Positions 33,637-44,676 of a stretch of DNA of 64,000 nucleotides are shown here, in pieces. Source of the stretch: Xenoacremonium recifei (Eukaryota; Ascomycota; Sordariomycetes; Hypocreales; Nectriaceae). Below the pieces are notes generated by a model. The model saw only the letters and a list, made by a program, of their open reading frames with translations, searched no databases and was not told the DNA's origin. A program made the translations under genes and the position numbers. The stretch covers positions 62,001 to 126,000 of the forward strand of contig WOFQ01000022.1 in the NCBI GenBank assembly GCA_012184525.1, read 5' to 3'. Each line of letters begins with the position of its first letter. Positions within the stretch are counted from its first letter, which is position 1.

Positions 33637-34937
33637 TCATGGATGCATATACGCTGGAGAATGGTGCTTCGTGTCTTCATCACTCAGACTCCCCGACTCT
33701 GCGTAGCGCACTGTGTCTGTAACGATGCCCTTCGAGCTTGAATTCTCGTCCTCGAGTCGTCTCCAACTTCCACCCTTCGAGTTATTCGACTTTGAGACCT
33801 TGCCACTTGGTGAAAGTGCATCGAGCTGTGTGCCTCCCACCACTCCGCCTCCGATTGTACGTAGAGCCCCGTTGCGAGATGATTTGTCTCCAGACACCCC
33901 ATTCGAGGCATTCCGGCTCATATCGAAGTACTTGTTGAAGAGTTTTCTCAAAGACGGGAGGGAAGCAGCGATGATACCAATACCACTCTCAACCTGACAC
34001 CAAAGAGAGATGTAGCCATTCCAGTCTGAAAGTGTCAGAGCCATTGTGCTGTCTGGATGAACAGTGATACTTACAAAGTTTATTCTTGGTGGCCAAATAG
34101 TATTGGAGGTAAGGGGCACGGATAATTGTGGCTGTGGAAGCAACAGCACCAAGTCCCATGATGAGGAGTACCGTAAGTTTCGCCCGCCGGGACATCTGAA
34201 GCTTTCGCACAATGAAGTAGGGCAAAATGGCACACCACCAATCAGTGATGATACCAACAGCCGTCCACACGTACCCAATTGTCACCACGCGGTTGAAGTC
34301 ACCACACTTTCCCAGCAAGGGATTCCAGTAAGCCCTAACCGGCGTGCAGTAGGTCAAAGAAGCGAGGATCCCAACTAGTGCCATGGCACTTGTGGTGAAC
34401 AACATGGCATAGAGCATGTAGCGATATTTTTTAGCCGGAGAGATGCGTAGCATCATAAACACGACCGAGGCTTTTACAAGAGGCATGGTAACGCCGTATG
34501 TGACTTGGGAGTAGAGCATGTACTCAGCGGCGCGGATCATGAGGTAGTCGTTGAGCTTCGAGTCAGGCGTTCCCAGGCCGTAGTAGGCAGCCTTGATGGC
34601 AAAGATAGTGCTAGACAGAAAAGCGCCCTGCAGTGTCCAAGTTGGTTAGTACACGAGATCTCTCAATGGATTTCTGTGGTTAGTACAGTGGTTACTGGAG
34701 GGCACTTACATAGGACAAGACCGCAAAGGTATCCTCCCATCCCCAAACCGAAACTGCCTTCAGCATCCACGCTCGCACGTAGATCCGGAGGGCAATGATA
34801 ATTGTTGAGATCACCAACAGGATAATCCACACGATTATCAGCACCAGTGCTAGATCCTGGGGAACAATGGGAGGCTCAGCATAGGCGAGCTTCTGGACTT
34901 GCTCGCCCTGCTCCTTCGTCGTCTCGTTGGAGGCCAT
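33637..34937 (-). CDS. SAT4/PTH11-type fungal rhodopsin-domain membrane protein
   Basis: Seven-helix integral membrane protein of about 380 residues of the fungal family shared by PTH11-like receptors and the SAT4-type proteins. Conserved marks: a first helix ALVLIIVWIILLVISTIIIA, WGWEDTFAVLSY after it, AAYYGLGTP, YSQVTYGVTMPLVKASVVFM, a Y/W-rich extracellular part ending CGDFNRVVTIGYVWTAVGII, TDWWCAILPYFIVRKLQMSR, RRAKLTVLLIMGLGAVAS and WCQVESGIGIIAASLPSLRK. The cytosolic C-terminal tail of about 90 residues is Ser/Gly-rich. Introns near 34704-34628 and 34071-34024. The first in-frame ATG is 34937. The family includes virulence-related receptors and proteins within metabolite clusters; ligand unknown. 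Confidence 0.85.
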
Positions 34938-35938
34938 GGTCGTCAACTTCGAGGTGTGTCGTGAGGTATCCTGCTCACTTTCACGCGGCGGCTCAACAGG
35001 CGAGATGAGACCGGATACGCACCATTGGGCACGGCACTTGTGGGAGGGGTCTCGTTCCTTTGTTCCTGAATCCGAATTCTCGGGTCATGCAAGAGTTAAG
35101 AACGCACACAACAACCAAGAAGAAAAGCAGCAAACGCGGCATCTTTCTTGCCGCCCAATAGCCTTTCAAGAGGCCCTGTCCCGGGAGTTTCTTCGTGGGA
35201 CAGTCTCCCAACGGCCGTATGGAGTTGCAGCAGGCTTGCGATTCCTTCGAAAGTGGTGTTATATTGGCATTGAGTCCCTGGACTGTGGAGATGGCGCGAG
35301 GATCTGCAGAGGCCAGAGGGTGTCGCGTTACATCGAGCCGAGCCGTCGACAATTTGAGACCCCTGGATAGGGGCTGCCTCCCAAGAGTTTGGTCTCGAGG
35401 CGAGCAAATTCACGGTATTTATCCCAATTACCAGACACCGGCCAGCCTGTCTGCAGAACCAACAGGCTATGTGGTGGGCCGTTTCCTCGCCTCAGGCAAA
35501 GGCGTCGTCGCGGCTCCAGGGCCTGATACCCGGTCAATCCCCCATAAGGTGGCATTGGCAGGGAACATCCCTCAATGAGGGCTCTTAACCAGGGATTATG
35601 CAGCAGCACCATGGAATGCGATAGCAAACAGGCTACTTGTACAGGCCTTTCCCAAATGAAGGCACGACGGCAGGGGAGTTATCATGGCTCGCCTGAATGC
35701 GAACCCGGCAACCCAGCAACCTGATATATGGAGGAGATTGTGCTCTCAGCCCACTTCTGTTCTTCATTGTTGGTTGCTGTCCGTTCCACCCTCCATCCAA
35801 GTCATTTTCCTTACTTCTGCCCAGGGAACCCCATCTTCCTGGCAAGCGACCTTTTCTTGCTTCTGCCTCTCCATTTGACTGCTCCAACTCAAGAGATTGC
35901 GGGTACAACGAAACACAGCAAATCCTTGCTCCCCCGTA
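34938..35938. promoter_or_regulatory. Divergent region between SAT4-type gene and acyltransferase
   Basis: One kilobase upstream of both flanking genes. A CT-rich stretch at about 35750-35880 precedes the acyltransferase start. Open frames here on both strands are not supported by any family resemblance. Confidence 0.35.
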
Positions 35939-37461
35939 ATGATGCTCAAACTCTTCGGCAACAAGACGGGAGTGCCTGCAGAGGGCCCAGCCGACAATGT
36001 TATGCCACTGCACTTCTTTGACGACACTCCTGTTTGGCGATCCTTCATTTTGTATTCCATGTTTGCCTTCGATGATGTTCTAGATGCCGAGAAGCTCCGA
36101 AGCGGCCTTGAGCGCCTTGTCTTTCGAAAAGGATGGGAGAAACTCGGAGCTAGACTGCGAAAGGATGTAGGAACCCGATTCATTATCGTTACTCACTGTC
36201 ATTTGCCTAATTTGCATGTGAATAGAACAAGGGCGCCCTCGAATATCATTTCCCCGCAGAGTTCACGAAGGATCGCCCAGCACTCTCCTATTCGCAGGTC
36301 ATCCATGATATGAAGAGGGCAGAGCACCCTCTTGCTTCCCGTTTACCCCAGCCGAGCGCTCGTCCCGCTGTTGTTGGAGACCCCGATGAGTTTGAGCCAT
36401 TATTTCGTTGCGAGGGCGGACCAACCAAGCTTGATGACTACCTCAATAAGGATATTCCGCAACTAGGTCTTCACATCGTGTCGTTTAATGATGCCACCCT
36501 AGTATGTCTGTATTGGCCACACACTATGTTTGATGCTCTCGGAAAGAAGGCTCTTCTCAAGGCCTGGTCATTGATGATTCAAGGGAGGGATGATGAGGTC
36601 CTCCCACCCTTTGGTTCTGAAAGCGACCCTTTCACTGAGCTGGGCAAACATCCAACCGAGAAGCACGTGCTTACTGACAAGCGTTTGTCAACCTTCAATC
36701 TTGTTCACTTCGGCGTCAGTCACATTGTTGAGTTCGTGTGGCGGAGCCAAGAAACCCGCATGGTTTGCATCCCAAGATATTTCATCGAGAGGTTGAAAAG
36801 GAACGCAATTGATGAGCTTCCTCCCAATGAAAAAGGAGAGAAACCGTTCCTCAGCGAGGGCGACGTTTTGTGTGGTTGGTGGACAAAGATTGCCATTGCT
36901 CATCTATCACAAACTTCGAATGTGCCTGTTGTACTGAATAACGCATACTCGATCCGAAATGTTCTCAAAGGAGACATCATTCCCGAAGGAAGAGAATACT
37001 TGTCCAACGCCATTGCCTTCGTCAATGTTATGCTTACGTCAAAAGATGTGTTCGAAAAGCCCGTGAGCTATGTGGCGTGGGAGATTCGTAAGGCGATCAA
37101 GGAAACAGGAACGCGACAACAAATAGAGGCGTTCGAGGCCCTGGTAAGAGAGTCTGGAAGCAAACTCCCACCTTTCTTCGGCGAACCTTCGATGCACATG
37201 GTCACCTACTCAAATTGGGGCAAAGCGAAACTTTTCGAGACCGACTTTGCCGCGGCTATTATGCCAGGGGGAACACTCTCGCCTTCAAGGACTAGCACGC
37301 CTGGCAAGCCCACATACATCCAGAACAACCAATTCGGTATGACGATGCCTAATGCATTCCCAGTCATGGGTAAGGACAACGAGGGTAACATCTGGATGTC
37401 TGGTTATCTGAATAAGGGCCTCTGGGCTAAGATTGAGGAAATCCTCGCTCAGATGGCCTGA
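35939..37461 (+). CDS. BAHD-like acyltransferase (transferase family)
   Basis: Acyl-CoA-dependent acyltransferase of about 480 residues. The N-terminal MPLHFFDD segment, the catalytic H-x3-D as WPHTMFDALG (about 36515), and near the C-terminus YSNWGKAKLFETDF, a variant of the D-F-G-W-G-K structural motif, place it in the plant/fungal BAHD-like transferase family. Fungal members often acylate secondary metabolites. One intron, from about 36168 to 36226 (GTAGGA..GTGAATAG), joins the N-terminal exon to KGALEYHFPAEF. Two ATGs in tandem mark the start; the first, 35939, was chosen. It is intact, unlike the unrelated acetyltransferase remnant at 10.7-12.2 kb. No clear pathway partner is adjacent. 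Confidence 0.82.
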
Positions 37462-40141
37462 AGGCTTTTTCTTGCTTGATCGGAGATATTTTGAAGAGCT
37501 ATGGAGGGAGCCTGCTGTAGTATCAGTTTGATAGACTTCGTTTCTCTTTTAATTCATTTGTAGAGTAGTATAAGTTTTGACGGTGGCAGCTTCAGCATGG
37601 GTAAACTCAGTTGCCGTTCACACCAGGAAACAGACATTGATCAAGAGCCATAAGTAGATGGCGGAACAAGGGCTAGCCTGTCGAACCTTGTCTCAGCAAT
37701 GGCGTGACTTTGTGCATTCGAAGTAGATCATCGCCCTCTCTCGGCAATTAGGATACCCAAAATCCCGGGCCAATGTCATCCTTGAACTTGTCTGCAGTTT
37801 GAAATCACAATCCTTGGCCTATAGCTGATTCATTTAAAGCGTCAGATTACATGCACTTGAGGAGTCAGCACCCAGAATCCAACGCCAGGGGTAGATGATC
37901 GACATAAAAAGGACCTAAAATCTTATGACCAATTTTAGACAAACATCCCACAGTTTTGCACGGACAGGACAGGCTATTGAATGCGAAAATGATAAGCGAG
38001 GAGGATGAAGATAAGTGCCTATTCCATATTCAGCCGTACGAGCCCACCAAGGCTGAGCGGGAATATTCAAGGCCTCCAGTGCACAAAATGCTCTATCAGA
38101 GGAAAGGTTGCTCGTCATTACTGTCCTCTTTCAACGGAGATACTAACAGCACCTTGAACCTTACATGCCTTCATTCGAAAGTGAAGAACAAAAAGTTCTG
38201 GGTTTCTTTTTCTTTCATCTGTACTTCACGACCCTAGGTCTATTCATGAGCACCCTGAAAGAACATCGTAAATTCGTATTCATAAACCTTGTGCATAATA
38301 TTCATCCAAGTTAAACAAACGCGAAGTATCTTGGCGTTGTGAAAGAATCCATACACGAACCTGCGGCTGAAACAACCAGCCAGTACAGAGTAGGCTATTG
38401 TCTATTTGACGAGGCTTCGGCCTTGATGGTCAATGTGTTTAACTGGGTCTCCAAACCCCGGACCCCTACCTGACCTGGCCTTACTCCAGCTAACGGGGCC
38501 TTTGTGACCAAAGAAGACATAACCGGCGATAGTGGCTCAACGACGGCGAACCACTACAACAAAAGAGCCTCTCGGAACCGGAAGAGATTCTGGGGATCTT
38601 GCACCCTGTATTCGCACCCTATTGCCAGATGAGGCTTTCAATCGGAGTGGATATATTGTCCACGAGACTCCCTCACACCGGGAATTCGGTTGTTTCGCTT
38701 GCAAAGGCTTAAGAATTAGCCCGGATCGCCCCGCGGGTTTTCATGGACTTTATCTATGAGAACAGAGTATTTCTCGCCAGGTTTAGCTTTTAGCAGGATT
38801 AATAGTTACGGTAAGAATTTGGGATGCGTTAGAGTTCTGGTGCTCAAAAACTTTTAGTGATTTGGATTGTCTCTGAAGATCAAAATTCCTGGTCACGTCG
38901 CATTTGCTGATGTGGAAATTTAAGAATGTCGATAGGACCTTGGGGTTTCGACTATTTTCTTGAGATGATACTTCAAAGGCTACATAGGGAAAGGCAGATG
39001 CCCTGAAATAGGGTCTCATTTGACCTACCTCTTCTCGCTATCATAGCATGGTTTCGAAATTTTGGATGACGCCTTGTTGGAGCTCTGTCGTCAGAATTTC
39101 GCCTTGCATTAACCCGATGGTTTTACTACACAATTAAGTATGGGAAATCATTGACTGTTCTCACGGCTCATCCATCTCGGAGGCTCTACCCGTTCATCCG
39201 GTGAGCGTACACTCCGCCATATCAATCCCCAACCGTACAATTAGATCCATTTGGATGGATGAGGTTCTACCCCTATTTTCGATGAACATTTCGCATATTG
39301 CAAGCCTTGGCCTAAGTCTCCAATCCTCCAGCACTGTTCCCTAGCGGTTTACCCGAAGGTCGAGAGACCAGGGATCAGTGCAATGGAGATGCCTAGATCA
39401 AGAGAATCTTTTAACAACTCTACGTTCTCCAGTTAGAAGTCAAGATCAATAAAAAGACTTACAACTTGGCATTGGTTTTACCGGGGGCGAAAGCCGGCAT
39501 TGGTAATTTTGCCGCTGGTCTACAGGGTAGCCGTATTAGCACTGCCGGTATTCTGGTATGTTCCAGAAAATATTTTACTATTGAGAAGGTTTTGGCTTTT
39601 AGGATAACAAATTTCACTATCTATTTGATAAACCACTTCTGTTGAAACTCGAGGATCGGATACAACCTTTCGTCGAAGTCTGCTAAAAGTTCGAGCAGTA
39701 GCCTCAGATTTCAGTAATAGAAAAGTTTACTGAAAACAGCATTCATATTTATTCGCTTAATATGTCTTTTTTCTTTTTTCGGAAGTTGCCAAGGCAAAAG
39801 TTTTTCTGTGAAAATTGATTTCATGGATAACCATATTTCCTAGTTAGTGCACGACTACGCATACACAACGAGCATGTGATTATGATCCAACATTGTTTCC
39901 GTTCCCGCAGCCAGGCTGATCCATACGCGAAGACTAAGTTTCACAGAAAGACGTATCTTAGTTGGACCAAGACAGGTAAATATTTACGCTTTGAATATCT
40001 ACCTCTTGTCGACATATCAATGCTGATTTGGGTTCAATTGACCATCGGATATGTTGATTCATTTGTTATTACTACGGCTTTAGACATGCTGCTAAATTGC
40101 TGACTAACTTAGAAGCTCTATGAAAGGCAACCGGCCCCAAG
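37462..40141. other. AT-rich gene-poor DNA
   Basis: About 2.7 kb with many stop codons in all frames and only short open frames. It has lower GC than the genes around it, as expected for old repeat-derived or RIP-affected DNA, though I cannot name an element. No terminal repeats or transposase motifs were recognised. Confidence 0.5.
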
Positions 40142-40373
40142 GGTCAGGTTTTGCCCTGATCGAAAAATGCCGTGAAGATGGGCAATTAGACAACGGGCTT
40201 CAACTGTCAAGTCTTACGTAGGGCTAAAAATGCTGTGAAAGATTTGGGGCGGTGGCTCAGACTTTGCAGAGGTGGGATTGAGGTGGACTCCTCCATCTCA
40301 TGAGCAATTTATGCCTAACGAGTTTCAGGTGTCAGGTCTTGCGTAGGTCTAAAAATGCTATGAAAAAATGCGG
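40142..40373 (+). repeat. Degenerate direct repeats in AT-rich DNA
   Basis: Three imperfect copies of a motif like GTCAGGTCTTGCGTAGG followed by TCTAAAAATGCTATGAA at about 40142-40182, 40206-40247 and 40329-40373. The second and third copies are similar over about 55 bp. In the best-matching 35 bp they differ mostly by transitions, which would fit repeat-induced point mutation or simple age. Confidence 0.55.
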
Positions 40374-40606
40374 CTCTACTATCATTCGTGATGCCCTCAT
40401 ATCGCTCATAGATCTTTAGCAGAGATTTGCAGCCAGGCCCTTATTGAGATTGAAGTCATTAGAAATCGGACTACTAATTTTGTTCCAGCTGGTGAAGTTT
40501 AAGCTACACCAAATCCACAGCGCATTTAGCAATCGTTATAATATGGGAATGTCACCTTGAGATAACACTTTTATATATGCGAAGACCAACGTGAAAGTAA
40601 TGGAAA

Positions 40607-41047
40607 TCAGTTTTGGAAATTCACCATCACCGCACGAAAACTGTCTTGGGGGCATGTTCGTCCATTCTGGCGTTTATATGCATCTCCGAAACTCCTCTTT
40701 TCAGTTCCAGTCACAGGGCCAGTTGGCTTATTTGGGCTGCATGACATGGCTGTCACACGATGCGTGCATGCCATTTCAATGAGCGCATCCCAGGACGTCA
40801 AGACGCCACCAACACCACCAAGCGCCACGGCTTGCCGGGGTTGTTGGTGGACTGCAAACATTAGATGCATCGGCCAGTGGAATCCCTGATTTTCAGCCAT
40901 CACGCGGCCGAGTACCGATACCATGGTATTGGAGTGATCTGCAAAACCTTGCTCCACGTTGGTGTATTCTTTTGAGAAAATATGACTAATTTGTGAAAGA
41001 AACCGGCGCTTGTTGGCAACTGGAGCAATTAGGCGATCTTTTGACAT
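40607..41047 (-). CDS. Possible small hypothetical protein (146 aa)
   Basis: ATG-initiated uninterrupted frame of 146 codons in otherwise AT-rich, gene-poor DNA. The predicted protein has a short VALGGVGGVLTSWDALIEM segment and several Cys residues but no family resemblance I can name, and no introns are needed. Its survival in a stop-rich region makes it worth recording. It may be chance or a remnant exon. Confidence 0.2.
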   Translation of the reverse strand: MSKDRLIAPVANKRRFLSQISHIFSKEYTNVEQGFADHSNTMVSVLGRVMAENQGFHWPMHLMFAVHQQPRQAVALGGVGGVLTSWDALIEMACTHRVTAMSCSPNKPTGPVTGTEKRSFGDAYKRQNGRTCPQDSFRAVMVNFQN

Positions 41048-41483
41048 TTACGATATGCAAGGAAGAGAAGAGAAATGTTTTAAGAGCTTCAGCGGTAGCT
41101 GGAATGCATTTCAAGATACGATATTCTTAGTGCATGGCATGGTTTATAAAATGACAGATGATTGTTTTGCTATATGTATACAAAGCAATTCCCCGTCTGT
41201 TCGCTCAGTAGAATATCACAGTTAATCCATTTCTCGGGTCAAGCGGCCTGGGAGGGACAAAGACGGGAGATCTTACTATACGGGAACGTCACCAGTAAAA
41301 CGATGATTACGCACTAGTAGTTCAACGTGCCAACTCAACGTCTGTAAAAGAGGTACACTATGATTGAGGGCAGGACAATCTGATAGGCTAATTTAGCCCA
41401 ATACAAATGCGCGGGATGACTCCTCTATTCAAGTAAGTTACAACATCTTCTGCGTCTGTCCTTACCATTGGTGTTGCCGGCCT
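41048..41483. other. AT-rich spacer
   Basis: Downstream of the flavin monooxygenase gene. No feature recognised. Confidence 0.3.
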
Positions 41484-43229
41484 CTACTTGTGAGCGCCAT
41501 TAGGGGCCCCGTTGGGAATACCATTCGGAACAATCTTAGGAGCACCGTTGGTAGTACCGTTGGGGACACCATTAGGAACACCATTGGGAATACCTTTGGG
41601 GGCCCCAATAACCTCCCCCTCGAAGTAGTCCGGTGACAGTTGGAAAGATGGGTCTTCTTTCTTCAATGCCCTTAGGGTAGCATCAACAACATCGTATCCG
41701 AAATTGTACTTGAAATTCTCCGTGGGGTTCGCTGTGGGAATTATGTTTAGAACCAATATGGTAGCGTGCTGAGATTGACTTACTTGGTATTTCTTCTTCC
41801 GTCATGTAATTAAGAAGTTCCTCTCGAACAAGTTGAGACTGATCTTGGCCGACGTTGCTGAGAATTTGAATGGCGCTGGCTCGGTTACGTCGAATATCGA
41901 CGTACATCTGGAGTCGCTTCTCGATGAGCTCAGGAGTGTCGGCTCCCTGGAGGACCATGCCGAGGACCAGACCATCTTCCAAGCCTTGAGCGCCTCCTTG
42001 ACCTTGATCTATGTATGGTCAGTAACTGGACAGTACAATGAATCCTGTAAGAGACTCACGGGGCAGCATGGGGTGAGCAGCGTCTCCCGCCAGAACCATG
42101 CGATCTTTCTTCCAAGTCGCGATGGGGGATCGATAGAGGAGCGGCCATCGCTTGACATCAGTTGCCTTGCTAGAGATAGAATAAGTCAAGTACAGCTTTT
42201 TCAAGTAGGAGAGGAAGGAGTACCTGACTATCTTGAGAAGCCGGGGGCTGAAGTCAGAGTACTTCTTCAGGACTTCTGAAACATCAACAGTGGCCTGCCA
42301 ATCTGCATGAGATGTTAATGGGGTAGCAGCAACATGAGACACCTATACTTGCCTTCTCTGTTCTCGAGTGTCATGTCATCGTCATAGAAGATACCGACAA
42401 AGTTATGCACTGTGTTGCTACATCCATCGTGTCAGCATCACGACCCTTGCCTTCATCCGACCCAGGGGCACCAACTCGCGACACGGATACACAACAAGCC
42501 TTCGCTTCGTCTCGTTATGCGGGAACAGGCGAGTCCATCCATCCCTCTCTTCGTTCCAGAACTTCGTTTCGGGGTCGGCTTCTAGTGCGTCTGAGGGTAT
42601 CAGGAAGCGAAAGCAACAGTTGGAGTGGCTGGGTGCGATAGGTTGGTTCTTGCATCCCATGACGACCTCTGAGGCCAGCGAGTGTACTCCATCTGCTCCG
42701 ACGACAATATCGCCCGCTATCTCCTCGCCGTTCGCCAGTGTGATTGAGGGTTTCGATGTGTCCTGGCTCAGGTTTCAGCTGGTTTGGGTCTCCCTTTGCT
42801 TACTCCAAGACAACGACTCACGTATCCCACCACATCACTCTTAAGATGGACTGTCACGGGTTTCCCAGGCCCGTCAGGCCGTGTCGCCAACCACTTCAAA
42901 GAATTGTGCAAGTCAACACGGTGAGCATAGTACAATTCGGCACCCCCAATGTCACTCGCAGTCTTCTCTGTCCCCAACACTGCAATTGTCTCCATGGAAT
43001 AGGGGTCTTTGTATGTCACCAGGCGCGCCTTGACAAAGCGCCACCGCACAGGGTCCAGCCCCCACGCTGTCAGAAAGCGTGTGGCATTGGGAGGCACATT
43101 GATGGCGGCGCCGATCTCGTTGTTCATCGACGATCGCTCGTAGACATCGACCAGGTGGCCAGACCGGCGAAGAGAAATAGCAGCTGACAGGCCGGCAATG
43201 CCAGCGCCAACAATGATCACATGAACCAT
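41484..43229 (-). CDS. FAD-dependent monooxygenase (salicylate-hydroxylase-like) with tetrapeptide-repeat tail
   Basis: Group A flavoprotein monooxygenase that would hydroxylate an aromatic or polyketide-like substrate using NAD(P)H and oxygen. Marks in order: VHVIIVGAGIAGLSAAISL (Rossmann FAD motif), an Arg region RVDLHNSLKWLA, GDIVVGADGVHS (DG motif, about 42700) and RMVLAGDAAHPMLP (GD motif, about 42090). At least five introns; one, near 42222-42171, joins LLKIV to SKATDVKRWP. The last 40 residues are ten tetrapeptides such as GIPN, GVPN, GAPK (41487-41606), encoded by a 12-nt tandem repeat; this tail is outside the catalytic fold. The ATG at 43229 starts directly at the FAD motif. It is divergent from a TRI12-like MFS gene, suggesting a small oxidation/export unit. 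Confidence 0.88.
41487..41606 (-). repeat. 12-nt minisatellite coding ten tetrapeptides
   Basis: Ten 12-bp units on the minus strand, coding variations of G-x-P-N/K at the C-terminus of the flavin monooxygenase. Units are imperfect (for example GTTN and IVPN variants), so the array is not recent. Confidence 0.85.
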
Positions 43230-44676
43230 GGCGGATGTATGGCTGCAGGAGCCAGAGGATTCTGTATGCTTGGGTGTTTGGGCTGGGCGGTGCTTGGCCT
43301 GGTAGGGGAGACAAAGGGGGCGAATGAGATGGACTTTGCCAGTCCTCCGTCTGACGCAAGCTCCGGAGCCAGAGACTTGTTAATGAAGCCTTGTTTCCTC
43401 TTCACGCGCGGAACTCCGTATCAGCCCGGCACGTATCAGTCGATGAGTGGAGAGCAAAAGGCCTCTCATGCGGTCTGATATGCGCGTTTACCGGTAGCGG
43501 GCTCGGAATAAGCAGAATCTGCATGATCTAATAGATAGTTCCAGAAAACGGTCTCACCTAGAAACGACGGAATGCGTCCCTCGACCGTCGAGGTGGCGTC
43601 GCCCCCCTAATCTCCGGCCTGCGGTGTTTTCATGCAGCTCTCGTCACTCTCACAGGCTCGATTCGAGGTTGTTCTGCCGCAGAACAAGGGCACGGGATCT
43701 GGAAGGCGCGCAAAGTGTTCCATCATTGGGCCGTTTGTGTTGGTGTTGGTTCTCGGTTCCTGGTTGTCCCTAGTGCGGCACGGGGGGCCGACTAAGTCTG
43801 TACATGCCAGGGGCCCCTGTCTGGCGCTGGTTATCGCTGGCAATCTCCCGAGTCAAGCTTGATGCGACGTTCTCTCGCTAATTTAGGCGTGGTCAACGCG
43901 TCTTTCCCGGATCATTCCCTTCGCCTGCTCTAGCTCTTTGTCCTAGACGAAAGACTCGACGGTAGTCCACTGGACTCGAGCCAGAGACAGCATCAGAGAT
44001 GGATCATTCTTTGCCCCTCCCACCCGTCGGCATCAGCTCTCCGAATAGCTTCTCTCCACGACGGACCGGCCCTCGAACTCTCCACACTACGGATGCATCA
44101 GGGTGGTCCGCGACCCTCCCTGAGCCAGGGCCAGGGGCTGTCAGGTCAAGTACTTGTCGGTACCTCGTCTCGTACCCTCTGAAAACCAAGCTGAGGCCGC
44201 CACCTAAAATCCTTCCGGCCACAGCGGAGCTCGCTGTAGGGCTTCGTCTCCTCCACTGGGGAGACGAGTGAGACCCCCGGAGAGACCCCCCGGAGACTCC
44301 TCCTTGATCTAGTCTACCGGACTCCGAGCGCTGCGCGTCCATCCACGCCCGCTGGCGAGGACTTCATGGATACTGATTCCGTACCGTTGCATTGCCATCA
44401 TGCCCTGGCCGTTATCGCTTGCCTGGAACATTCTCGGAGCCGTCACGTCTCCAAGTCCGAACGGCCTCGCGTGCGGTACGAGCGGTATTTCCATCCCGTT
44501 ATCCCTCGTCCATGCCCACGCTCTCCCTCTGTCGATCACACCCTAATCACCTTCTCTTCTCCTTTCCCCTCCTCCCATTCCTGGACTTCCCGAGTCTTTA
44601 GCAGACAAAGGCAGACAGACAGACAGATTGTCCCCTTGCTCAAGCCACCACGCGAGTCTCTTGGCACATTGTCAGT
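43230..44676. promoter_or_regulatory. Divergent region between monooxygenase and MFS gene
   Basis: About 1.45 kb that must carry both promoters. A CT-rich leader (about 44520-44600) lies before the MFS start. Overlapping open frames on both strands around 44000-44340 and 44366-44869 have no family resemblance. Confidence 0.4.
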
